A stretch of 13,742 nt of DNA, from assembly GCA_001430745.1 (NCBI GenBank), contig KQ482013.1, positions 294,552-308,293 of the forward strand, written 5' to 3'. The position numbers and the translations under genes were made by a program. The first letter of the stretch is position 1. Every line of letters starts with the position of its first letter. The DNA is from Auxenochlorella pyrenoidosa. Its lineage: Eukaryota; Chlorophyta; Trebouxiophyceae; Chlorellales; Chlorellaceae. This document shows, in pieces, positions 1 through 8,185 of this stretch. The notes beneath the pieces were generated by a model, which ran no database searches, was not told where the DNA came from, and saw only the letters and a list, made by a program, of their open reading frames with translations.

Positions 1-783
1 CCCGAGGAGCAGCTCCCAAAAGCCTTCATGTCAACGTACTTTGCGGGCGATGCAACGCACTTCTGCCTCCTTCCCCCATCCACTGGCACGGCCTGGCTGG
101 ACTCGCTGCCCCTTCCCCAGCCTGTGCTCTGTCTGTGGCCCCCTTCAATGCACGCCTTGCTTCACGACCCCCATCTCTGCTCCCGCTGCATCACATTGTT
201 CCCCCCCTGCACCCGCTGCATCGCTACCCCCTGCACTCACTATGCTTCCGTTCCTCGACTCCATGCCCGTGCTCTCCCAGTGATCTGCATCTGTCCTTAC
301 AATCATTGATAATCACCTTTCCTCTTTGACTGCTCCATGCTTACTTGCCCACGCTGTAACTGCTGCACAGGGTACGATTGAGGGGGGCAGGCCACAGTAT
401 TGAGGAGACGTGATGAGGGGAAGCAGAACTGCGGGTGCAGACATGCCTGCTCGTTGGTGTTGGTACACACCAGTCGGTTGGCCCACCAGCCAGCCTGGTG
501 GTGCGGCCGGGGGGGGGGGGGGGGGGCGCGCTTCCTAAAGAGCCTCGGCCGCTTTCCTCGCCAGGGCGGGCCCGCTGCACCAGCGACCGCTGGGCCGTCC
601 AACATGCAATCAAGGATACACAGCATCGCCTGCTGCGGCGCTGCCTCTTCACTCAATAAAGCGCCCACACTCTGCCCAGCATCCAAGGCAGGCTTGCCCC
701 GCAAGGCGGCGCGACTTGCGTAGCCTATGGCACAGCGCCCATAGCATCATGCTCGAAAGGTTGCAGGGCAATGCGGGTCACTT
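1..783. other. 5' flank with no supportable gene
   Basis: All three forward frames stay open through the first 280-310 bases because the sequence is pyrimidine-rich and short of stops, so the open frame ending at 309 (28-309) cannot be called a gene. The first 45 bases could be the tail of an upstream exon, but no splice site or paralogous copy supports that. A TGTAA, the usual green-algal polyadenylation word, lies at 354-358 and could belong to such an upstream transcript. A G18 run sits at 509-526. This stretch is not repeated upstream of gene B, so it lies outside the duplicated unit. Confidence 0.5.
509..526 (+). repeat. G18 homopolymer run
   Basis: Eighteen consecutive G residues follow a GGCC. 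It is a likely slippage site or G-quadruplex-forming tract. Its exact length is also the kind of thing assemblies get wrong. Confidence 0.85.
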
Positions 784-1015
784 GAATGGATGTGCCTTGC
801 ATGTACATGCTTATGCTCCGGCAGTGTTTGCCCTCGGGGCTCTTCTCATATGGCCCATCAGACAGGCATGTGGGGTCACGTGCACTGCACAGGCTGACTC
901 AGCCTTCGGAAGGCCAGGTCAGCCGCCTATCTGGAGCAGCCGAGGCCCTTTGGCTGGGCATGAGCAGGTCATCTGCCCGCCAGCTAGCAAGGGTACAAGA
1001 GTCCCGCCAGTGTGC

Positions 1016-1145
1016 AGCAGCTTTCGATCTCTGTGCAGGCCAGAGTGCCTGATCTTCATTGTCGGCATGGGACACACCTGCTTTGCATGCTGCCCACATG
1101 CCCGTTGCACCAACCGGCCATCCGGGCTTCTTCCTTCCCAGATCT
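1016..1145 (+). promoter_or_regulatory. Conserved distal upstream block, unit A
   Basis: Positions 1016-1065 match 8790-8839 with one mismatch in 50 bases. The similarity then continues with small indels through GGCCATCCGGGCTTCTTCC. It lies about 500 bases before the start codon, and the flanking upstream sequence is clearly less conserved. I infer a promoter-proximal regulatory or transcribed leader element; recent common ancestry alone could also explain it. Confidence 0.35.
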
Positions 1146-1557
1146 CTGCACTCAAACTCTGCGATCTCGAACAGAGGGCAGGTCGGCCTGCCGCCCCCGC
1201 AACCCACGTACGACAGGTCCCGCGGAAGTTCTGCCAGCAGCGCTGGACAGCTTGCTTGCTGAAGCGCTGTGGACTTTGGGCGCGTGAACAGGTAGGATGG
1301 GGAGTTTGTGGCCGGCGAGCGGGACTATAATGGCCGCGGCCTTCGGCCACTGGCTGCAGCTGCCGGAAGCAGCCCAGCCGGCAGGAAAAAGCGGCGCCAA
1401 CGCTAAGGGGCCGACAGAATCAGCGCATTGTTCCAACGGGGTGCCAGCATTTGGTCGGAGGAGGGAAGGGATACCGGCGATCACCGCCGCCGCCTCTGTC
1501 GTCAGCAGCTCTTATTCCTCGCCACTCTAGTTCCTCGCTTGACCCTCGCAAGGCAGG

Positions 1558-1605
1558 ATGTTCCATCTCCGTCGCCTTCTCCTATTGAACGCAGGCGTGA
1601 GATGA
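1558..1605 (+). other. Short upstream ORF of gene A (15 codons)
   Basis: An ATG at 1558 opens a 15-codon frame (MFHLRRLLLLNAGVR) whose TGA at 1603-1605 overlaps the proposed start codon at 1602 as ATGA. It lies in a different frame from the gene. If it is inside the mRNA leader it could permit termination-reinitiation. Its place in the mRNA is inferred, as no transcript start is known. Confidence 0.35.
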
Positions 1606-4600
1606 GAAGTACCCTGCTGGCGGCCTGTGCGCTCGTCTGCGCACTTGGTGGGTGTGCCAGGAGGGAGATGCCGGGACCTTGCCCAGCCTTGCCAGCAGCG
1701 CAAGCTGCCGTCGGGCGCAGGGCTGGGCCCTGTACGCATGGGACGCATTGTTGTCATCAAGCAGGCAAGGATGGGTGCTCCTGCTTCCACAAGCTGGGCC
1801 AAACCGGTGATCCAACACACTCCAGCTCTCTTGAACCCGCTGCAGACGCTGTGCTGGCAGGGCCCGCTCCTGGGCTGTTGCCCGGTCGTAAGACCATCCG
1901 GCTCGTGGGCCGCGGCATGTGCAGCCAGAGTGAGATATGTGGGCGGGCCTGGGCTCCTCACGCCCAGCCGCCCCTGCCCTGCGCCCTGGTATCAAGCCTG
2001 CAGGAAGGGACACTGACTCCAGGCATGTGCCCTCCCAAACTTTTGCACACTCCCCCCCCCCGGCTCTGCAGCCATGCTCCAGGACCCGCCGTGCGGAGGG
2101 TGCGCGCAGCAACAGTGTATGCTGTGATTGTGCATGCTTTGCCTGCTGCGACTTGCAGCCTCATTATTGCAGAAAGTGAAGTCAAAACTGACAGGAGCCT
2201 GCGGTGCAGCGGTGGTGCAGAGGGGTGGCGTGGCTGCTTGCCTTCACCAGGACTCTGTGCGTTACACCCTTGCCCCCGCGCCCCTTGCCCCCGAGCGCTC
2301 GCTGACCGCCCTCGCCTGCCCCCGCTCCCCCTGCCTGCAGCGGCGACATTGCCCTGAAGCTGGGCTCTGACAACAGGCTGCCCTGCGCAATTTGGCAACT
2401 GGCCGCCGTCACGCCCAAAGGCCCCAGCCAAACCCTGGTGGGCGTGCCCGTCACCATCAAGTCTACCTGCCGCATGGCCCCCAACCCCACGTGCAATACC
2501 TTCCTGACGGGCCCGTCCACATGCACCGATGGATACACCAACATGGGCGCTGGCGGACAGTGGATCATCGAGGCTGTGGGCTCAAGGTACCGCATGCGCT
2601 CCCTGGTGAGGCGGGTTGCTCATCAGCACTGATATTCGAAAAGCGGACCATCGTCGCTGCTCATGTTTTTGTGTTCTTTTCTTGCGGTGTCATCCGTTTG
2701 CCAGGGCAGGCGCAGGTCTTGACCGAGCAGCGGCCCAAGTGCTGAAAGCTGGGCCTGGCTTTGACTTAACGCATGCCGGCCCCACCACGCCAATCGAATA
2801 CAACAGCGACCCCCGCTCTGTGGCTGCTCCTGCAGGCCCGCGGCAGCTGCCAGAGCCAGTACCTGGGCGCTGCCAAGGTGGCCAATCAGAGCGAGTGTGC
2901 AAACGCCCCCAGGCTGGGGTTCCGGCTGCCAGGTGGCGCTGGCGCTACTTACCTGGACCAGTGGATCATCGAGGACGCCCCTTCCAGCCCCTCCCCGCCC
3001 CCTCCTAAGCGCTCCCCGCCCCCTCCCAAGCGCTCTCCTCCGCCGCCCAAGCCCTCTCCGCCCCCTCCCTCTCCTCCGCCGCCCAAGCCCTCCCCGCCCC
3101 CTCCCTCTCCCTCTCCCTCGGCCCCGCCCCCGCCAATGAAGGAGCCGGTGCGCGGCCCAAGCAGTGCCTCAAGCCAGGCTTGGGTTTGCAGGGAGCACCC
3201 TAGGGATGCATGCTTCTCTTCAAAGAGACAGCCTGGAGTTGAGGGCTGACTGGTGTGCAGGCCCGAAAGTTCCGGCCAGGGATGACTGGTGCATGCAGCT
3301 CGGTGTGCCCAAGCCTCCTCACAGCCTCCTCACCGCCCCCAAGCCTCCCAGAACGAGCTGCCCACCCACCTTGTCTGTCAAACACACTCTCTGCGCCGGC
3401 GTCTCTATCCCCCGCTCGCAGCTGTGGATCCCTGCTGGCCTGGGCGCTGAGAATATCACCACAGGAGATGTATCGCAAATCGCGTCTGCTTACGACGACA
3501 TCAAGCTTGGGCCCCTGTTTGCCGCCAGAGACGGCGCCACCCAAATGGGCGCTGTGTACTACAGGTGACTGGCAGGGGCTGGGCGGCGCCGAGGCGAGGG
3601 TGCCTAGTATGGGGCAGGGGCAGGCACGCGGACCGGGATGGATGTCCAGTTAAATGCACATGGTGGTGAGCTTGGCAGGCTGCCGTCTGGGGAGGAACCT
3701 GAGACGGCTGTGCCTGCCAGCCGGCCATCAAATCTCCTGCCCCCTCCTGCTGCCCACATGTAGTTTGCCCCGGGCTTGCCCCAAGCGGCTGCACCTGACA
3801 ACTCCCTGATAGACGTGCCCTGCGCACCACGCTGCCGCGCTGAATGTGCTACCTGCCTGCCTGCCTGCCCGTAGCACCGAGGAGACAGTGTGTGCCCAGC
3901 AGGGGGGCGGCGGCGGCCGCCGCCTGCTGCGCGGCGCGACCGCCTGCCGCCGGCGGCGGAGCCTGCAAGGGGCGGGCGGCTGGACCAAGTACATGGGGCG
4001 GGACTTTGGGGACGCATCAGCCTGCGGCCGCATCAGCCTGCAGGTGAGGGTCCAGCAGGTTGTCATGGGTTGTTGTTCCCGCCCGTGCATGACTGCATGA
4101 CTTCGAGGCCAGGAGGTCCTCTTCTCTTGCTTCATGGTCCTGTTCTCCTGAAGTAACCGAATCAGCACGGCCAGTTAGCCGGTCGAGTGTGGTGCCATAC
4201 GAGTCGGCAGCAAGCCTAACATTCGTTCGCATGCTGCCCTGCACTGTCTCCGAGAAAGACAGTCATCTCTTTTTGTCCAGGACAAGTTGAAATAATCTGC
4301 TGGCTCCACCCGCAGGTGACCCCCACAGGCCTCCCAGCTGTGGCTTACCGCAACTCGCCCGGCGAGGGCATCTACAAGGTAGGTGGGGCCCTGCCAGCAG
4401 GGCAAGCGCCGACAGGCACTGCCAGACCTGAGCGCATGCCGCCAGGGCCAGCGCATCACACCCTTCCAAGCCGCTGTAAGCCGGCCTGTGCAAGCCAGGA
4501 AGGGCTGCACCCACCTACTCTTGGCCGCTGCCACCCACGCCCTGTGTTGGTGTGCGCTGCCTTCTGCATCGCAGGTGTCGAACGGGACTGACTGGGATTT

Positions 4601-4755
4601 CGGGTGCACAGCGGATGGCAAGGTGGGTGCTGGGCCGCCGCCACTATCGCTGCCTGCCTTGTGGTGTGGGCAGGCGCGGGGTGTGAGTGCTTGCTGCCGC
4701 TCTGCGTAGACTGAAAGGGTCGTAGCACTGAGCACGCTTCCCTTCACCCTGTGCG

Positions 4756-4786
<31 letters not shown>

Positions 4787-6530
4787 TCCTGCCGCCTGTG
4801 CGTTTGCCGTGTGTTGTGAAAGTCAGCGTGTTTTCAGGCTTCCTGGAATCTCATCCTTTGCCCGCAGTTTGGTGACAACGCAAAGTCCATCAGCCTGTTG
4901 TTGACGCCGGCACCTCTACTAAACTTCATCGGCCTGCAGCACATCGTGGCCTATGCTGACGGCAAGTGCCCTCCAGCTCTTGCTCAGTCTCTGCTGCTGC
5001 AACTGGGCCCCCGCCCGACAGCTTTGCGCCCTCTTGTGGCGGCATGGTTGCTTGTCCAGTTTGTCGGCTGAGCCACTTCGCCTGCTGCTGCTGCCGCCAC
5101 CAGCTGCCGGGCTCTGCTGGGCCCTGACAAGGCAGAGCCGCCCGCGCTGCCGCCAACCTGTTCCAATTGGCTGCCTCTGTGCGGCCGCACCAGGCCAACC
5201 AATGCAGGTGGGGGCACTGAACATTGAGCACGCCCCCTCACAACCAAGCTGGCACCGCCCCCCGTATGTGCCCGCTGCCCTGCAGGTACGAACGGCGACC
5301 GGCTGAAAGTCAAAATCTGCCAGGCAGGGCAGTGGCAGGACTTCAATGGCACGGCCTCTAGCAACCCGGCCACTGACATCTCCCTCGGCATCTGGCCATG
5401 GTGAGACGCCAGCTGTGCAACCTCGGCCGGCCCCGGCTGTGCACCTCTAGAGGGAGGGCTGTCGTGCCCGTCTCCCGCCTCTCCAGCCCAGCCCCCCTCT
5501 GCAGCGCTGCGGCGGCGGCGCACAACCTGCGCTGGGCATGCTGCCACGCCACCTCGCAGGGGCTGGGGCAACCTGACGTGGACACCCGTCGTGGCATTCA
5601 CCGATGGCAACACCAGCCTGCCTGTCATGAGGTGAGGGCCTGAGGTGACGGGTGGAGGCCTTTGGGCGACTAGTTGTTAAACTAGACTAGGCTAGCCTGA
5701 GGCGGCGGGTGGAGGCCTGGGCCACCCAGCCCGCAAGCTCCATGAGCGGACCAGCGGATTCGCCGTGGTCGAGCTTGGACCAGCGCTCCTGCCTTGGACC
5801 AGCCCCGGCGGGGAGGCCGGGCGGGTGGCTTGCAGGGAGCGGGCAAGGCCGCCGGGCTGGCCGCCGCCGCGCCCCCCCCACCCCCCACCCCCCACACCCC
5901 ACACCCACACCCCACACCCCCCACACCCCCAACCCACACCCCACACCCACACCCCCACACCCCCCACACCCCCAACCCACACCCCACACCCCAGCCCCCA
6001 TCCCCACCCCCACCCCCACCCCACCCCCCCTCCGCACATGGCCGCCGGTCGTGCATTGTGTGTCGGCCCCAGTCACCCAGATGTGTAATTCTTGTTTTTC
6101 ATCTTCTTTAATCCCTGAAGCCTGGGGGCCTGCCCCATCACTTTCATGCCCCAGGTTCTTCAACCGGACCTCGGATGACTGGCAGACCCTCACGACCATC
6201 CCCACCCAGGGGACCATCTCCAACCTCATAGTCAAGCAAGTGCAGAGGGCGCGCAGCCTGGGCGTCGCCCCGCCCGGCCAGCCTCTGTCGCGCCCATCGG
6301 GTTGCGCACAAAAGAGCCTCTTGAATCGGATGTCAAAGGGACTGCTTGAATTGTGCGGTGTAACGGGAAGACAGCTGCTGCCCGCTCACTGCTCGGCCCA
6401 GTCATGCATGTCTGCAGGTTTGCCATCGGCCCGACGATCATCCCGCTCGCGGCATTCTCCGACAACGCGCTTGGCGGCCAGGGTGCGTGGTGTGTGTGGT
6501 CTGTGTGTGTCAGCAATAGTTGGTGGTGGT

Positions 6531-6567
<37 letters not shown>

Positions 6568-8185
6568 TGGTGCGGGTGGGTGCAGCCCTCACCGACCAGG
6601 CCAGCTCTGCAGCATGTCTCACAGGTGGCGGCTTGCGACACTGCTTGCGAGCCGTCATCCAGGCTACCCCCTTCTTTCGCCAGCCTGCAACATGCACAGG
6701 TGGCGGCAAGGCCCGCCGACGCTGCGCTCTAGCGGACTCGAGCAGCCAAACGCGCATGGGCCCCCCACCCTGCCCGCCCTGCCTGCCCTCTGCCTGCCGC
6801 AGGCTCCCTGGAGGTTTCCTCAATGGCAAGGCGCCGCCGACTGATGTCTGCCAGCGGAGCTGCCTCTTTCGCCTCCGTCCAGTCCGGCAGTCCATTCTAC
6901 AATTTCACCTGGGAGTACCTGCCCCAGGGGCAGGCCAACTTCACATCTGGCCCTGCCAGCGACTTTGACGTGAGCTGCACTGCAAAGGCCGCTTTTCTGT
7001 TGCCTTTCTGCCCAGGCAGCGAAGTGGCCTGCAGCACGGCTGCGTCGCCCAGCGGACAGCTGGGAATGCGCATGCACGACCATGCCGCCCTGCTGCTGCA
7101 CTAACCTCTGCCGTTTGGCTTTGACTGTGCGCCAGCTGGCCGGGACGGTCTTCCAGGCTTTCACACAAGCCCGCCCCTTGTCCCCTCCCCTGCAGCTGGC
7201 TGTTCTTGGAGGCACGGTGGCTATCGGTTACCGTGAGGCTGGGCAAGGGCAGGGCCTGGGAGCAATCGGGTCGGGACCTGCAGTGATGACGTGCGCTAGC
7301 AAGCGCCGCCGGCAGGCATGCGGCCAGTGCCAGCTGCCCGCCTGCCTCTTCCTTATAAAAGCTGCGGGTCGAGTTGGCCGCCTCCCCACCCTGACTCCCT
7401 GAACACTCGCCCTGTTGGCGCTCCTTCCGGGCTGCAGGCGACGGGAGCCAGGCCGGCAAGCTCTCCGCAAAGGTGCCCGGCATGAGTGGTCTCATGTACA
7501 TGGGTCGTCCGGGTGAGTGGCCCCCCGGGGAGCCCTGTCAGCAGGGGAGAGCCAGTTGTTGGGCCACGGTGTACAGCGCGCCAATCGGCGATTCATGACC
7601 GACAGGAAGTGCCCAGCCGGCAGTGCCCAGCAGCTGGCACAGGCCCGGCCCTCCCACCCCCCATCCCCATCCCCAAGACTTGTTCCTGGCCTCCGTGGGA
7701 CCAGCTCCATCCTGGAGCCACGGGCGCCCCATGCCGTCACCAATGGCTACCAGTGGATCGCCACAGCACTGCTCTGACAACCCTGCACTGCGCCCCCACG
7801 CGGCTGCAGGCTTCACCCCCGGCGCGGCCAGTGCGACAGTGCTGGCCGTCAGCGCCAATATTGGCCAGGCCTCGGGCTGGGTGTACTGCGGATTCAAGGA
7901 CGAGAGCGTGACACCCAGTACAATGTCGGTCTACAAGCTGAACGTGGTAGAATGGTTTAAGGTGAGCCGGGTGCCCGGCCCGCCGGATCGCACACGAACG
8001 GCCGGGCGCACGCGAGATGGGCAGCCTGCGAGCTGCAGGTGCACGTGTGCCGGCTGACACCTGTGTTGCATGGGGCGAGCAGGCTGATTGGCTGTGTAGT
8101 CACTTTACTTCTGAGCGTACTCTTGTGCAGACCTGTTTCTCTGCACCTCTTTATCCGCCTGCAGTGGTACCAGGCGACGCACTGA
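1602..8185 (+). CDS. Gene A: secreted trefoil-like / SPPPP linker / propeller-like glycoprotein, complete, 19 exons
   Basis: Exons: 1602-1647, 1846-1938, 2072-2099, 2341-2605, 2836-3147, 3422-3564, 3875-4043, 4316-4378, 4575-4622, 4868-4961, 5286-5400, 5560-5631, 6155-6235, 6418-6482, 6803-6969, 7196-7232, 7438-7512, 7810-7961, 8165-8185. They sum to 2046 nt, giving 681 residues plus TGA, with every junction in phase. Introns 10 and 13 have GC-AG borders and the rest GT-AG. Exon 2 could instead end at 1929, losing three residues. The start was chosen because MRSTLLAACALVCAL is a typical secretion signal and aligns with MRMRSALLAGLVLVCAL in gene B. Layout: signal peptide 1-21, eight-cysteine trefoil-like domain about 30-192, Pro-rich linker 193-248, seven-repeat propeller-like domain 249-681. 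Nine N-glycosylation sequons (such as NQS, NIT, NGT, NLT, NRT, NFT) fit an extracellular protein. I do not recognise the family. A carbohydrate-binding or wall-associated role is inference. The last two exons have no paralogous check in this window. Confidence 0.8.
2072..2099 (+). other. 28-nt microexon (exon 3, gene A)
   Basis: The microexon is flanked by CTCTGCAG and GTGCGC. It enters in phase 1 and leaves in phase 2. Without it exon 2 and exon 4 cannot be joined in frame. It encodes about nine residues including DPPC, and adds the eighth cysteine of the domain. The counterpart at 9814-9841 differs at one base. Confidence 0.75.
2712..2835 (+). other. Highly conserved 3' half of intron 4, gene A
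   Basis: These 124 bases align without gaps to 10432-10555 with only four mismatches by eye. The first 133 bases of the preceding exon 4 differ at about twelve positions. High identity runs on into the first ~90 bases of exon 5. It may be a gene-conversion tract or a functional intronic element; no known RNA motif is evident. Confidence 0.6.
2980..3147 (+). other. Gene A SPPPP linker (residues 193-248)
   Basis: About 56 residues of extensin-like sequence with repeated SPPPP blocks spaced by KR or KP, for example SPPPPKRSPPPPKRSPPPP. In green algae and plants such blocks are hydroxylated and O-glycosylated, giving stiff wall-associated rods (established for HRGPs and pherophorins). Here the block separates the two folded domains and shares an exon with the third trefoil subrepeat. 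The globular domains do not look like pherophorin domains. Confidence 0.8.
3909..3924. repeat. 16-nt GC palindrome in exon 7, gene A
   Basis: GGCGGCGGCCGCCGCC is perfectly self-complementary and encodes part of the Gly/Arg insertion of blade 1. Gene B has the same palindrome at 11532-11547. It could form a stable hairpin in DNA or mRNA. Confidence 0.8.
4756..4785 (+). repeat. (CCTG)n microsatellite, intron 9 of gene A
   Basis: About 7.5 copies of CCTG. A matching tract sits in the same intron of gene B at 12395-12425, so it predates the duplication. A shorter CTGC tract (3852-3869) precedes the exon 7 acceptor. Confidence 0.85.
4962..5285 (+). other. GC-AG intron 10, gene A
   Basis: The donor is G|GCAAGT, the classic strong form of a GC donor, and the acceptor is CTGCAG. 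The nearby GT (GGCAA|GTGCCC) would put exon 11 in a frame with an internal TAG and destroy the conserved KVKICQAGQW. The GC donor gives the continuous reading YADGTNGDRLKVKI. The same solution works in gene B. Confidence 0.75.
5871..6033 (+). repeat. C/CA-rich tract in intron 12, gene A
   Basis: About 160 bases of CACACCCC, CCCACACC and C-run units with almost no G or T on the plus strand. It is absent from the shorter intron 12 of gene B. It has strong strand asymmetry and could form i-motif structure on this strand and G-quadruplex on the other. The unit does not match the known green-algal telomere repeats. Confidence 0.85.
6236..6417 (+). other. GC-AG intron 13, gene A
   Basis: The donor is AA|GCAAGT and the acceptor TCTGCAG. 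Using the GT four bases later would shift the frame and lose the blade-5 strand FAIGPTIIPLAAFSDN. With the GC donor the reading is SNLIVKFAIGPTII. No paralogous check is available because this part of gene B lies beyond the window. Confidence 0.65.
6521..6571 (+). repeat. (TGG)n/(GT)n microsatellite in intron 14, gene A
   Basis: A short TGG run passes into about 17 copies of GT, near the 5' end of intron 14 (6483-6802). It is the longest pure dinucleotide tract in the window. Confidence 0.9.

Larger units (their letters stand above)
1846..2979 (+). other. Gene A N-terminal trefoil-like domain (residues ~30-192)
   Basis: Encoded by exons 2-5. Three subrepeats can be seen. Each starts with a hydrophobic/basic strand (KTIRLVGRGMC, VTIKSTCR, YRMRSLARGSC) and ends with a tryptophan strand (CAIWQLA, GGQWIIEA, LDQWIIED). 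The tryptophans are at residues 74, 130 and 187, so the period is 56-57. Cysteines at 41, 54, 71, 99, 107, 117, 149 and 165 are an even eight and are all kept in gene B. Threefold repeats ending in QxW-like strands are typical of beta-trefoils such as ricin-B lectins. Fold assignment is inference from periodicity. Confidence 0.5.
3422..8182 (+). other. Gene A seven-repeat propeller-like domain (residues 249-681)
   Basis: Encoded by exons 6-19. The core motif recurs seven times: LFAARDG, AVAYRN, IVAYADG, VVAFTDG, LAAFSDN, AIGYRDG and YCGFKDE. Most are followed by a V-x-V strand and then a tryptophan strand. Tryptophans at 332, 380, 437, 492, 568 and 673, plus a degenerate strand near 619 in repeat 6, give a spacing of 48-57 except where inserts occur. 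Seven 45-60 residue beta repeats fit a seven-bladed beta-propeller. The repeat resembles, from memory, VAY-D/W repeats seen in uncharacterised bacterial and algal proteins. Blades 1 and 5 carry polybasic insertions. Confidence 0.5.

Noticed and set aside
28..309. 93-codon open frame at the window start
   Set aside because: All three forward frames are open here because of pyrimidine-rich composition. There is no recognisable motif or paralogous copy.
655..660. AATAAA as polyadenylation signal
   Set aside because: Animal-type word; green algae mostly use TGTAA, and no gene end is supported here.
1326..1330. TATAA box for gene A
   Set aside because: Not conserved at the matching position of unit B and too far from the start codon to judge without transcript data.
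1428..2357. Single 309-codon frame through exon 1 and introns 1-2 of gene A
   Set aside because: It runs through regions where the paralogue has indels and stops. The conserved pieces are only exons 1 and 2, which a phase-1 intron joins cleanly.
2586..2605. Donor at 2586 (CAAG|GTACCG) for intron 4
   Set aside because: It would leave phase 2 before a phase-0 exon. The donor at 2606 (CTG|GTGAGG) joins in frame in both copies.
2980..3147. Pherophorin-family assignment from the SPPPP rod
   Set aside because: Only the rod is shared. The flanking domains lack the pherophorin cysteine pattern and have their own trefoil-like and propeller-like repeats.
5871..6033. Interstitial telomere repeat
   Set aside because: Units are CACACCCC-like and irregular; they do not match TTTAGGG or TTTTAGGG.
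5687..6235. Gly/Val/Trp-rich reverse-strand ORFs over the C/CA tract
   Set aside because: Translation of a simple repeat in an intron, with no coding support.
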